A DNA stretch of 64,000 nucleotides from NCBI RefSeq assembly GCF_001659605.2, contig NC_035163.2, positions 33,196,158 through 33,260,157 on the forward strand. Direction: 5' to 3'. The translations under genes and the position numbers were made by a program. Source of the stretch: Manihot esculenta (Eukaryota; Streptophyta; Magnoliopsida; Malpighiales; Euphorbiaceae). Within the stretch, counting starts at the first letter, position 1. The number at the start of each line of letters is the position of its first letter. Shown one piece after another: positions 11,185 through 22,794 of the stretch. Under the pieces are notes generated by a model, which worked only from the letters and a program-made list of their open reading frames with translations, was not told the origin of the DNA and made no database searches.

Positions 11185-13285
11185 GGATCCATCCTTCTTT
11201 CTGACAAACAAGACTGGTGCACCCCAAGGTGAGGTGCTCGGTCGGATGAAGCCCTTTTCTACCAACTCTTGCAACTGTTCTTTTAATTCTTTCAACTCGG
11301 CTGGAGCCATCCTGTAGGGAGGGATAGAGATCGGTCGAGTTCCAGGCATCAATTCTATCTCGAACTCTATCTCCCTAGCAGGTGGTAAACCTGGCAGCTC
11401 GTCTGGGAAGACGTCTAGAAACTCTCTAACCACTGGCACCGAGGCGGGCTCTCTAACCTGACTGCTAAGCTCTCTCACATGAGCCAAATACCCCTGACAT
11501 CCCTTCCTAAGCAACCTACGAGCCTGAAGAGCTGATATCAGACCTCTAGGTGTACCCCTCCTGTCTCCCCTGAAGTCAACCTCTGACCCATCCTGACCTC
11601 TGAACCTGACTACCTTGTCCCTGCAGTCCAAGGTAGCACCATGGGTAGATAACCAATCCATCCCTAGAATGACGTCAAAATCTGTCAAGTCTAGAACCAC
11701 AAGGTCGGCGGAAAGGCATCTCCCCTCAACAAAGACTGGACTGCACTGGCAGACTGACTCTGCCACTGATGGATCACACTTGGGTCCACTGACCCAGAAA
11801 GGACACTCTAACTCAGAGATCATCAACCTCAACCTCTGAACGGCTCTCGGAGCAATAAAAGAATGAGATGCACAGGGTCCATCAAGGCATACACATCTGA
11901 ACAACCAATGACTAAGTTACCTGCCACCACGGTGTTAGATGCATCTGCCTCCTGCTGTGTCATTGTGAAGATCCGTGCTGGAGCTGATGGACCTTCACCT
12001 CTGAAACCCGCTGAAGAAGAGGCTGCCCCTCTCCCTCTGCCTCTGCCACTGGCCTGAGTCATGGCTGGAGCTGCTGGCTGAGCTACACTACCTGAAGCCG
12101 TCTGCTGAGACTGTGTTCCAGAAGCTGCCCTAGAACACTCCCGAGCCATGTGTCCCTCTTGCCCGCATTTGAAGCAGGCTGTTGTCCCAGCCCGGCAAAC
12201 TCCCCTCTGTGGCCTACCACACTTTGCACAAACTGCGTTATCCGCACCAGAGCTCGAGCCACTCCCTAGTCCCAGACTAGACTTGACCTTGTTCCAAAAC
12301 TTGTTCTTCTTGACCTTTTATGGTTCGAGTTAAGATTTTGCCCTGCAAATGGCAACAGCTCCAAGAATCTGTCTGAGAACTCCTCTACACCCATATCATC
12401 GGTCTGCCTCAACTGCTCAAACTCTATCATCTTCAGCTCCCTTGAACTATCGGGAAAAGCCCATCCTGCAAACTCGTTTGCAAACTCCTCCCATGACATG
12501 TTGTCTACTCTCGGGTTCACATAGTTCTTGAACCACTCTCGTGCCTTCTTGATCTTAAGAGTGAACCCAGCCATCTGAATGGCTCTACTGTCATCAGCCC
12601 CAATCTCATCTGTGATCACCTTAACCCTTTCAAGATACACAAATGGGTCATCCCCTTTTTCATACTGAGGAGCACCCAGTTTCATGTAGTCGGTCATCTT
12701 GACCTTGCTCCCACTGGCTGAGCTAGGTCTAGGAGGTTGAGTAACTGGGGCTGCTGGTTCTGTAGGTGGTGGAGGTGGTGCAACATTTTCTGAGGTAGGG
12801 TTTGCTGGATTTGGATAGTAAGGTGGGGGTGGATACATTGGGTATTGTGAATATGGTGGATAGTAGGGTGGGTATGGCATCTGTGTGGGATAAGGGGTGA
12901 AGCTAGGGTAATCCGATGTACCTCCCATCGAATACCCTGGATTTTATGAGAAGTGTGGGTAGTGGGGTGGCTGAACAAATCCCGAGGCCTGAGTGCCTCC
13001 TTGGGACTCTCCCATTCCCTCTTCTAACATACTAACTCCCAAACTGCCATCCCTCCTCTGCTCTACATCCATATCATCCCCCATGTCCTCTGACGCTCCT
13101 CCCTGAACTGTTCCTCTGACTGATCTGCTTCTACCCAGATCCAAAGACCTTCTAGGGTCTCTTACTGCTCTTTCTCTGTTAGACCTACTAGACATTGCCC
13201 TAGGCAATGCTGGAGGACGAGCGCTCGTGCCCTCATCCTCAGGTGGTACTCCAGTCAATCTTGCTGATCGATGAGTTCCTCTCAT
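11185..13285 (-). pseudogene. gag-pol: E2 gag, protease and start of RT
   Basis: The gag start is the ATG at 13285 (MRGT), the position conserved in all Tekay copies here. The N-terminal part is Arg-, Ser- and Pro-rich, followed by a Pro/Tyr-rich linker and the capsid. A TAA at 12944-12946 replaces a Gln codon. Near 12330 the capsid C-terminus and the linker to the zinc knuckle are deleted and the frame shifts. The CCHC knuckle (CFKCGQEGHMAREC) lies around 12140-12185. Near 11872 one G is lost in the protease motif DPGASHSF, shifting frame again. From 11870 to 11185 the protease core ([10 protein letters not shown]) and RT start ([17 protein letters not shown]) are open. It cannot make a functional polyprotein. 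Confidence 0.9.
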
Positions 13286-13547
13286 CCTGTTTTCTGAAAA
13301 ACAGTACACATCACATAAACATTAGCATCATATGGTTCATGTGGGCACACATGAACCCGCATCACTCATCATAGCATATCGTTAATGCACATGCATATAA
13401 TCATGGCATTTCACATCATCATGTAAGACAGGACTCCACATCCTATCCTAGTGGACATGATCTTCCTATTGTGCTTGACCTTCTATAACATCTATGAGCT
13501 CGACACTCTAGGTCCGACCATATGAACCTAAGGCTCTGATACCATTC
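13286..13547 (-). other. E2 leader with tRNA-iMet primer-binding site
   Basis: The primer site is at 13527-13544; the minus strand reads TGGTATCAGAGCC and onward, complementary to the 3' end of initiator tRNA-Met, 3 nt from the LTR. The ~240-nt leader ends in a pyrimidine tract and acceptor (CTGTTTTTCAG, ending at 13294) 8 nt before the gag ATG. Confidence 0.8.
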
Positions 13548-15867
13548 TGTAACGACCCGAAAATCGGACCGCTACCGGCGCTAGGATCCAGATCGGCTTA
13601 AGGCCGCCGGGACCCGTAGCAAGCCTGACATGTAACCTGTAAACCTGTTTAATCCCATACATGATCAACAACATACATAAAGATTTAAAACTTTTCTTTC
13701 AAACATTCTATCATACACCAAACTCAACCTGTGCATGCACTGAACATAATCATCATCATAAACTTAACCCCTCTATGGGATCTCATCAATGCCCCCAATG
13801 GGTGGCATAACATGTGTTGAGTTGGCTAACATAGTCATCAATAAACATTAAGATCATGTATCAACAAGGGATTACAATAAACTATGGTCAAGCACGCTTC
13901 TAAACCTCAATATCATAATACATAACATAACTATTCAGTTTTACACCATCTTACAATTTATCATGTCCACTTTCTAACTATTACAAACATAAGACTTTAC
14001 TCTTCTTGACTTCTCTGTCTAGCCCGTACCTGCAATCCTGGGGGATTAGGGAAAAGGGGTGAGCTACAAGAGCCCAGTGAGCAGAATAATAGAAAACAAC
14101 ATTTAAATCTCATGCCATCATGTAATGCAACACATCACAACAAATCACATCTCGGATGGTATTGTCACCAATAGTCCTCTACATTCCAAAGTGCCGGGAC
14201 GTAGAATGGGTACAACCGGTCTTTCTCTTAACATAACATATCATACATACCAATGTGCTAGGGACGTAGAATGGGTACAACCTGGACTTTCTCTTACATA
14301 GTGCTAGGGACGTAGAATGGGTACAACCTGGACTTCCATACCATATCATGCCGTAGCATCATCATACCATATGAGGACTAAAGGATCATCCAATAACCAA
14401 TCCACATCAACATCATAAATGCAATGCAACATATTCGTGAATTCTAATGCAACCAACCTAATTCATCACATGGCATTCATGATGCATGAACATGCTCAAC
14501 TGTATAATTCCTTTGCTTTAAAAACATAAAGGTTTATTCTACTCACCTCTGGCTGAAGCTCTACTGACTCAGAAGCAGCTGAACTCACTACTGGGGTCCT
14601 CGGTTCCTCGGGTCCGAACCTACACAGGTGGACTCAAATGAGGGACCAAACAACTAGAACATAACTCTAAAAACATCCCCCAAAACCCCCCTAAAACACC
14701 TCAAAACATCCATGCAAAGCATGCAAAGAAAGGCTGGACAGGGCACTTTCGGCGGCAGGTTCGGCGGCCGAAAGTCCCTCCAGAACCGAAAGTTAGGAAG
14801 GTTCGGCGGCACCTTCGGCGGCCGAAACTCCCAGACAGAGGCGAAACTCATGCATGTTCGGCGGCACTTTCGGCGGCCGAAACTCCCAGACAGAGGCCAA
14901 AGTCCTCTTTCGGGGGCAAGCTTCGGCAGCCGAATGCTGCCTCCACAAGAGGGTTCGGCAGCCGAAAGTTCCTTCGGCTGCCAAACCTGGTTTCTCCCAG
15001 AATGGCAGAAACTCAGCTCTTCTATGCATATTTGCCTCCAAAACTTCCAACATGCATATAACTCATTCAAATCATGCAAATATACATACATTGGCTCTTA
15101 GGGGCTTCAAACTAACTTAAACCCCAACTACAACACACAACAACAACACATTGCTCATAAACACAACATAAACTCAAAAACCTAACTATGAGCTAAACAT
15201 GCATTCTACCCCATAGATCTTGCATAAAACTTACTTTAAACATGAAATGAGCTTAAGATCGGCTCTTACCTCTTGAAGATCGAGAGAGAGACGTCCTAAA
15301 CTCGAAGGTGGGAGATTTTTGAGTTCTTGAACCTCAAAGCTCCAAAACTTGCTTTAAACTCGAAAATCTTCAAAACAAAGCAAAAACTTGTGAAAATCTT
15401 GAAGGATTTGAAGGAAAAACTCAAGGATTGGTGAGGAACGGCGGAGAGCTCACCTTGGCCGACAATGGGGAGAAAAACTCGCCCGTTTTCGGCTAAGGGA
15501 CCCTTTTATAGTGGCTGGCCAGGCCACGTTCGGGGGCCGAACGTGCCTCCGCATGCATGCCATGTTCGGCGGCCGAACTTGAGGTTCGGCGTCCGAACCT
15601 GGACTTTCCTCAACCTATGCCTTCGGGGGCCTAAGGCACACCCGAAGTGCCTACATGTTCGGCGGCCGAACTTGAGGTTCGGCGGCCGAACCTGGGTTTT
15701 CCTCCAAGGTTGTTTTCATTCAAAAACTCATTTCCTCTTTACTTAAAACCATGAAAAACATTAAAACATTTTATGAAAACATGTTTCTACCCTACTAGAG
15801 ACTTCCGACATCCGAGATTCCACCGGACGGTAGGAATTCCGATACCGGAGTCTAGCCGGGTATTACA
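13548..15867 (-). mobile_element. 5' LTR of E2
   Basis: It is collinear with the 3' LTR but 77 bp longer. The additions include an extra ~60-bp unit carrying one more inverted-repeat cluster (near 14835-14895) and an extra inverted-repeat unit near 15575-15600. Scattered substitutions are also present. The TATA box is at 15502-15510 on the minus strand. This divergence is greater than in the other LTR pairs of the window. Confidence 0.9.
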
Positions 15868-16392
15868 TAACTGAATACTTTTAATTGAGATATAAACTGC
15901 TTTTCAGCATAGGTCATGCATCATGAATATACAACAGGTTGTTTGCATTAGCATTCACGAATCTGTTGCATTGCATAGTTCATTGTTGTTGTGGGTGAAT
16001 GCTGAATGATCCCATAGTCTCTGAGAGAAGTCCAGGAGCCTTTGACTATGCCCTGGCAGGTATAGAGAAGTCCAGGAGCCTATGACTACTCCCTGGCAGG
16101 TATAGAGTAAAGTCAAAGAGCCTTTGACTACGCCCTGGCAATGGTAAGTACAGAGGTGTTATATACACATACATATATGACAGGAAGACCAGGTGCTCGA
16201 TTCTACGCCCTGGCACGGTAGAGTTACCGGGACTATGTGGTGACAGGTTTACCCTTGATGTGGATTGTCTGTGATATGGTGCATTCCATGAGATCATATT
16301 TTGATGAGATGTTTTACTGTTCTACTCACTGGGCTATAGAGCTCATCCCACTCCCTTAACCCTAGTTTTGCAGGTTCAGTGTACAGTATACA
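15868..16392 (+). mobile_element. Tekay LTR, E0 copy b, middle part
   Basis: This segment repeats 4951-5464 with about ten differences, then carries eight further bases before E1 interrupts it. The last five bases, ATACA (16388-16392), are the target duplication of E1, found again at 63543-63547. The LTR resumes there. The second predicted leader intron's acceptor ends at about 16374. Confidence 0.85.
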
Positions 16393-16566
16393 TGTAACGC
16401 CCCGGAAATCCGGACCGCTACCGGCGCTAGGATCCAGATCGGCGTAAGGCCGCCGGGACCCGTAGCAAGCCTGACATATATCCTGTAAACCTGTAAATCC
16501 CATACATGATCAACAAAACTCATAAACCTGTAAACATTCTCATATAACAACCAAGCTCAATCTGTA
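16393..16566 (-). mobile_element. E1 3' LTR, piece 1 (U5 end)
   Basis: It matches 59601-59774 of the 5' LTR with three or four differences. It ends in CTGTA (16562-16566), duplicated at 18691-18695 on the far side of the Athila-like solo LTR. Confidence 0.9.
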
Positions 16567-18690
16567 TGACAGAGCGGTTGTCGAAGCCGGTCAAAATAAA
16601 TAACCTTTTTAACTACCAACAATATTAAAACTGTAGACAGTGGTAAAAGGATCGTATCCACAGGGAATTGATACTTATTTACCTTCCTTGAGTAGACCAA
16701 ATGAACAAACAGAAAATAAATAAACAATGAAAATAAATTGCGAGTAAAGTAAATAAGGGGGGTTTGAGATTGATTTGATTAAACTAATGGTGGAAACAAT
16801 AAAGTAAAGCAAATAATAAAAACAAAGAGAAAACAAATAAGAGAAAAGCTCTAGTTGAAGATTCGGATTCACTTTAAGTTGATGGGATTGATCATTGACT
16901 CATATGTTCCTTTGTTGATTCAATAAATTGGCCATGGAGATTGAAGAAGCTTCTCACATCCATTATCTCTCTTTTAGGTTAAATCAATTAGGGATAGTCC
17001 TCCAATTAATTACTAATTAACAATTGCCAAAGAACGTCTTTGAGCCACAGGCCTTATACAATAGTCAATCGCATAAAGAAATAGAGAGAACCAATTCTAG
17101 TCACCCACATGCATGGAGACAACACTAGATCATGCAATTTCCTTGGTTTTTACACCAAGTGTTCTTATATTTGAGCAATCCAAGCAAATACGGACTAAGA
17201 TTATTCAAACAACAATATATTACCTTGAAATCAAAGATCAATAGAGATCCGCAAGACAAAGCAATAATATCTTAAAGCACCAAATTACATGAATATTGAA
17301 AAGCAACTAAAGATTAACCATGTAGTTCAAGTCTCTCAATCCAAAAATACAACCAAAGTTTCACCAAATCCTCAACTAGAAAAAAGGTTTCAGCCACTCA
17401 TGGCTGAAACAAAAACTAAAAATAAAGAAAGGAAGAAAAAGAGAAGATGTCACTTGCAATCCCGTAGGTGTCTCCCAGGGGGAGTGTAAAGACAATGTAG
17501 AGGCTTCTTATGTGGCTTTTTATAGTTGAAAAGTGCTGCCCTAGGTCATACTTACTGCCCAAGAGGTATTTTCTGCCCAAGATGTGTCTGAAAAGGAAAG
17601 AATCGCGCTTTTCGGCTTCAGAAGGAAGGCTGCGCGAAAATGCACTGCGAAAGGAAGTTGATGCGCGCGGTTTGGTCTCAGAAAGGGAAGGAGGCGCAGA
17701 TTGTGCTTCCTAAATAAGTTTAGATGCTGACCTTGCTTCCTAATTAGTGTAGAGGCTGCCCACGGTGCTGCCCATGTGCAACTTGCTGCCCAAGTTGTTG
17801 CAAACGAGGAAAGAATCGGACTGCAAGGCTTCAGAAAGAAGTTGGCGCGCAGATTGCCTTCAGAATAGGAAAGGAGCGTACCTTGTGCTTGAAAAGGAAG
17901 GAAGAGCGATCCAAGGCTGCCAATAGAGGAAGAAAAGTCGTGGCTTGATGTTCATAAGGAAATATGCACGTACCAAGGCTTTCAGAAGAGGAAGGACGCG
18001 CGGATCATGCTTCCAGAAGAGGTGGCACACGCATGGATTGCAAAAGAGGCAGGAGAATGCAGTCATTAATGTGCAGAAGTGGAAATATATCTGTCCAGTC
18101 TTTCCTTTTTAGGTGGAGCCTTCGTTTGAATTTTGAATGCTGAATGCAGAAGAGGAAGAGCATCTCCTTGAGATCTTGCTGCCTAAACAGGAAGATATGA
18201 CTGCTGCAGTGTATGCACATCTTTGAACAAGGAAAGAAAGATCTGCGATTTGAATTTGAAATAATCTTCTGACTGAGCTTTCCTTGTTTACTTTTGCTTC
18301 TGCACTTTCCTCATTTGAAGACTTTCCTTTTCTGAAAACTTGCCTTATTTGAAAACCTTCCTTTCCTGGCCCATGTTCTAATTAAGGCAGGAAAGATTCT
18401 GCAGTTCGAATTTCGGACAGTTTGTTGACTGTGCTTTCTGACTCTTTCCTTATTTGGCACTTTCCATATATGAACACTTTCCTTATTTGGAACTTTCCAT
18501 ATATGAAAACTTTTCTTATTTGGAACTTTCCATATTTGGCACTTTTTGGCAGTTTTAAGAGCATTTTCTCCAGATTGTCTTTTCACACCTAGTTTCTGCA
18601 AAACATGAACAAAACCACAAAATTAGGTAGAAAAGGTGTAAATAAACATCAAGATTATCATGATAAAGTGGGCTAAATTATGCTCTGTCA
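16567..18690 (-). mobile_element. Solo LTR of the Athila/TR-GAG-like family
   Basis: The termini TGACAGAGC and GCTCTGTCA form a 9-bp inverted repeat. The 5-bp target duplication CTGTA flanks it. The 2124-bp body aligns in order with 2102-3670, and no internal region or coding sequence is present, so it is a solo LTR left by LTR-LTR recombination. It is the full-length reference for the truncated LTR at the window start. Short ORFs in it (for example 18311-18601) translate its AT-rich repeats and are not taken as genes. Confidence 0.85.
18440..18550. repeat. Short tandem array in Athila-like LTR
   Basis: Roughly three imperfect units of about 33 bp contain TTTCCTTATTTGG and CTTTCCATATATGAA in alternation. 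It lies in the last quarter of the solo LTR as read on the plus strand. Related words occur near 3530-3665 in the truncated copy. Confidence 0.65.
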
Positions 18691-19335
18691 CTGTACATAA
18701 ACATAAACATATCATAAACCTCCATTGGAGCCCTCATCAAATGCTCCAATGGGGTAACTCATCATACAAAGCTTGGTAGAAACATAACCTCATATCTCAT
18801 ATCATAAAGACCATGTACATGCAAGTGGGATTAACAATCTGTATTGGTCAAGCACAACTCTATCCTCAATATTCAAAATTTCACAACATAAATTAAAACT
18901 CTTTTACATTACATCATAATACAATTGTCATGTCCACAATCTAACTATTACATAACATCACTTCGTGCTCTGGCTAACCTCCTGGTCTACCCTGTACCTG
19001 CACATCTGGGGTTAGGGGAGAGGGGTGAGCTATAAAGCCCAGTGAGCAGAATAGAGAAAACATATATTAAAATATTTCATGCTTCCATGAAATGCAACAC
19101 ATCACAAACATATCACATAAGGATGGTATTGTCACCTATAGTCCTCAACATAGTCCAATCGTGCCAGGGGCGTAGAATGGGCCTCACTGGTCTTTCTCTT
19201 ACATACAAAACATAACATAACATTCCAATATGCCAGGGGCGTAGAATGGGCCTCACTGGTCTTTCTCTTAACATAGTCCAGGGGCGTAGAATGGGCCTCA
19301 CTGGCAATCCATACCGTATCATCATCATATCATAC
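18691..19335 (-). mobile_element. E1 3' LTR, piece 2
   Basis: It is collinear with 59770-60415. It includes tandem units with CAGGGGCGTAGAATGGGCC (about 19160-19300) and the minus-strand acceptor region near 19000. It ends in CATAC (19331-19335), duplicated at 43189-43193 on the far side of E3. Confidence 0.9.
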
Positions 19336-21654
19336 TGTAATACCCGGCTAGAATCCGGCATCGGAATTCCTGCCCTCCGGCGGAATCTAGGGTGTTGGAT
19401 CTCTCTAGAAGGGTAAAATGTATTTTCTAAAATGTTTTCACATGATTTCATGGTTTTAAAGGGAAATGAATTGAGTTTTGAAAAGGAAAAGACCAAGGAG
19501 GCGTTTGCCAGGTTCGGCCGCCGAAAGTGAAGTTCGGCCGCCGAACATGGAAAGGTTTCGGGAGTGCTTTTGGCCTCCGAAAGTCTTGTTTAAATGAGCC
19601 AAGGTTCAGCCGCCGAAAGTCAAGTTCGGCCGCCGAACATGCATGAGTTTAGGGGGCACGTTAGGCTGCCGAAGGTCTTCGACCAGGCCACCTATAAAAG
19701 GCCCTCAGATCGGAAATGGGTGAGTTTTCTCCCCATTCTCGAGCTCAGGTGAGTTTATGCCTTCCTTTGGTCGTTTTCGTGTTTTCTCTACCCATCTCTC
19801 AAGTTTTTCATGATTTCTACCCTTGTGTTTGAAGATTTAAAGCTTAAAAGGAGTTTTGGGAGCTTGGAGCTTTTGGAGCTTGGATTCTCCACACCTCCGA
19901 GTTAGGGGTCACACCACCCTCGATCTTCAAGAGGTAAGTGTAGATCCTTGCTTCCCTAGTGTTTTCATGAAGTTTTATGAAGTTTTTGATGGTTGAGTAT
20001 GGGTAGATATGCATGTTTAGGTTTATGTGGGTTTTATACCCAATGAATGTTATATGATGTTTGTGTTGAGGAGTTTATGTTAGTTTATGCTCCTTTATGC
20101 TTGTGAGAGTGAGTATACATGATTGGGAGAGAGTATGTGAGGATTTGGGTATATTTGAGTTTGGTTTTTGGCTTGGCAGAATCGGACCTGTCGTCCAGAG
20201 GGGACCAGGTTCGGCCGCCGAAAGGAGTTTCGGCCGCCGAACCTGCATGGGAGGCAGTCTTTAGGCTGCCGAATGTGCCCCCGAAGGAGGGACTTTCGTT
20301 TCTGTCTAAGGGTTTCGGCCGCCGAACCTGCCGCCGAACCTACCCGAGTTTCGTCTCTGGAAGGGACTTTCGGCCGCCGAAGGTGCCGCCGAAAGTGCCC
20401 TGTCCAGCCGTTTCTTGGGTGTTTTCCATGCATGTTTAAGTGAGTTGTTAGAGTATGTTTGGCACCTCATTCGAGTCCACCTGTGTAGGATCGGACCCGA
20501 GAGACCGAGGAGGCCATTAGTGCTAGCAGGTGCAGAGTCAGTCAGCGTCTGCCAGGAGGTGAGTATAACTAAACTTAATGTTTTATTTTAAGAAATTCTA
20601 ATGCCTAAAGCATGAGCATGCATCATGATTATGTATAGTAGGTTGATTGCACTAGTTCACGAATATGTTGCATTGCATTATTTCATGTTGATGCTGAGGT
20701 AGGTTTGGACCAAGGCGACTCCAATAGCCCATATCTGTCATTGAGTCTTGTCTAAGTCCTTTGAGAGCCGGACGAGTACCTGTAGGAAAGTCCATGTGAG
20801 CTCTCTGTGGACCAGACACCATGTTATGTCTATGATAGTCCTGTGAGCTTCTTTGGGGAGCCGGGCACCGACAGAGGGATTTTTGGGGTCATGTCCGATC
20901 CTTGAGAGTAAAGATGCTAGCAATTCAAGAGTACTCTCAGAAAACACTCCGTGGGGAATAGGTATCTGCATGAACCCCGAGACGGACCAGAGAAAGTTAT
21001 GTGATTTACTTGTGTTATGATGCATTTCATGAAAGCATGAAATTAATGAACTGTTTTCTCTGTTTCTACTCACTGGGCTTTTTAGCTCACCCCTCTCCCC
21101 TAACCCCAGTGTTGCAGGTTTAAGTCAGAGCTCAGAAGTCAGCAGGGTAAAGATTAAGAGACGTGTGTTTTATGTAATAGTTTATGTTTATGTATCAGTT
21201 TAGTAGTTTTAGAAGTGGACATGTAATATAAGTTGATGTAATGTAATTTGAGATAATGTATGTAGCAGTTAGTAGAGTTAATGTTTATGGATTAGCGTGT
21301 GCTTGGCCCTATAGACTGGTTAATCCCTGTTGATGCATGATTATGAAATGTTTTACTGTTGAGTTGAGAACCAGGCTTGATTTTCTGTAATGTTGACCCA
21401 GCTAGAGCATTTGATGAGGGCTCTAGTATGGGAAAGTTTATGTTCACAGTTATGTTGTAGCATACGGATCAAGCTTGGTGTATGTTCAGGTTTCAGGCTT
21501 TATGTTTAAGTTTTGGTTCATGCACGGGATTTTACCAGGTAATAGTATGTATGTTGGCTTGCTACAGGTCCCGGCGGCCTTAAGCCGATCTGGATCCTAG
21601 CGCCGGTGATGGTTCGGGCCGTTACAGAGGGGTATCGGTTTCCGGGTCGTTACA
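19336..21654 (+). mobile_element. 5' LTR of E3
   Basis: The TATA box CTATAAAAGG is at 19692-19701. Inverted-repeat clusters lie at 19512-19640 and 20210-20395. Donor AG|GTAAGT at 19933/19934 pairs with acceptor CTGTGTAG ending at 20488. Donor AG|GTGAGT at 20558/20559 pairs with acceptor TGTTGCAG ending at 21117, after a CT-rich tract with CTAAC. The end carries two LTR-terminus-like sequences, GGGCCGTTACA at 21616-21626 and the true end at 21654. Confidence 0.9.
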
Positions 21655-21999
21655 GAGTGGTATCAGAGCTTAGGGCCTCAAGAGTACGATGTGTTGAGCG
21701 ATGTGCTCAGGGATTTGAGATATCTCACATCGGAAAGAGGTTGTCATAGAGGTTGTGTTAGAAGGGCAAGCACATTAAGAAAGATTAAGAGTAAGAGCAT
21801 GTCCACTAGGATAGGATGTCGAGTCCTGTCTTGCTATGATGATGTGATATGCCATGATTTCATGCATGTGCATAAATGCTATGGAGTATGACATGTTATG
21901 TATGCTATGTATGTATGATGTAGGTTCATGTGTTTCCACATGGACCGTATGATGCTGATGTTGTTTGCATGCTTGTGTGTGTGCTTCAGAGGAGTCAGG
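21655..21999 (+). other. E3 leader with tRNA-iMet primer-binding site
   Basis: TGGTATCAGAGC starts at 21658, 3 nt after the LTR, and is complementary to the 3' end of initiator tRNA-Met. The leader ends with the acceptor-like TGTGCTTCAG (ending 21989), 10 nt before the gag ATG at 22000. No other ORF in the leader looks real. Confidence 0.75.
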
Positions 22000-22794
22000 A
22001 TGTGGGGTACTCGTCGATCTGTGGAATCGACAGGAGTTCCGTCAGAGAGGGAAGGTATGGACACCTTTCCCCCTACCCTGCCGAGAGTGCAGTCATGGGG
22101 AGTCAGTAGATGGAGGACATCAAGGGACCCTAGGAGGTCTTTTGATGCAAGCAGAGAAGGTATGGATCTAAGGAGGATGTCAGCTAGTATGAGAGGGCCT
22201 GAGATGGATGTTCAGAGGAGAGATATGAGTTTGGATGTGGCTATGTTTGGAGAAGGTATGGGAGATTCCCAGGAAGATGCTCAGACCCAGGATTCTAGAA
22301 TCTCGGGTTCAGGAGGGATTGATCCCTCCACTCTGAGTACAGCTGCCACGAGAGGTAAGAAATGGAAGAGAGGTCTCAGGAAGTCGCAGAAGAAGTTTTG
22401 GCAGAATTTGAAGGCCAGTCTGGGTTTTGGTGGTTCGAGCTCTGGTTCGGGTGCAACTCGTTGCAGGAGGTGTGGTAAGACACACCAGGGAGTTTGTCTG
22501 GCTGGGACGACAGTGTGTTTTAGATGCAGACAGGAGGGGCACATGGCACGTGAGTGTCCTAATGCGCTCCGGTCAGCTCAGTCTCAATGGGCAGCTTCAG
22601 GTGGAGCGACTCAGCCAGCAGCTCAAACCATGTTTCAGGCTAGTGGTCGAGGCAGAGGGAGAGGGGCAGCCTCTTCTTCAGCAGGTTCCCTTAGAGGAGG
22701 TCCGTCAGCTCCGGCTCGGATCTTCGTCCAGGCTCAGCAGGAGGCAGACACATCGAACACGGTGGTGTCAGGTACGCTCACTTTGATGTTCTGA
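22000..22794 (+). CDS. gag: Capsid-less Gag of non-autonomous element E3
   Basis: This frame encodes about 264 residues. The start MWGTRRS aligns with MRGTRRS of the other Tekay copies, so I take the ATG at 22000 rather than earlier in-frame ATGs from 21928. Residues 1-105 match the Gag N-terminal region. The sequence then jumps directly to the basic linker (DPSTLSTA, then Lys-rich) and the zinc-binding part: CRRCGKTHQGVC at about 155-166 and the knuckle CFRCRQEGHMAREC at 173-186. The Pro/Tyr linker and the whole capsid (about 250 residues in E1 and E6) are absent. It ends in the Gln/Gly/Arg-rich stretch before protease. It could bind RNA but should not assemble particles alone. E5 has the same layout, so the deletion is inherited rather than new. 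Confidence 0.8.
   Translation: MWGTRRSVESTGVPSEREGMDTFPPTLPRVQSWGVSRWRTSRDPRRSFDASREGMDLRRMSASMRGPEMDVQRRDMSLDVAMFGEGMGDSQEDAQTQDSRISGSGGIDPSTLSTAATRGKKWKRGLRKSQKKFWQNLKASLGFGGSSSGSGATRCRRCGKTHQGVCLAGTTVCFRCRQEGHMARECPNALRSAQSQWAASGGATQPAAQTMFQASGRGRGRGAASSSAGSLRGGPSAPARIFVQAQQEADTSNTVVSGTLTLMF

Larger units (their letters stand above)
5465..15867 (-). mobile_element. E2: decayed Tekay element, complete but without a 5-bp TSD
   Basis: This is a minus-strand Ty3/gypsy element with two LTRs (5465-7707 and 13548-15867), a primer site (13527-13544), broken gag-pol and a polypurine tract. A solo LTR interrupts it at 10470-11184. Without that insert it is about 9.68 kb. Its flanks do not match: GTGTAC is on the left and TAACT on the right. 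Instead, about 515 bp of the surrounding E0 LTR is present on both sides. The LTRs differ in length (2243 versus 2320 bp) partly because the right one has an extra ~60-bp unit near 14835-14895. I read E2 as a recombinant of two insertions. Confidence 0.85.

Noticed and set aside
5460..15872. E2 as a simple insertion with a 5-bp target duplication
   Set aside because: The bases on the two sides do not match, and the surrounding LTR is duplicated for ~515 bp. I therefore reported it as a recombinant.
16289..18690. Short ORFs in the Athila-like solo LTR (for example 17289-17489, 17860-18220, 18311-18601) as genes
   Set aside because: They do not match any domain, they translate AT-rich and short-repeat DNA, and the interval is explained as a complete solo LTR.
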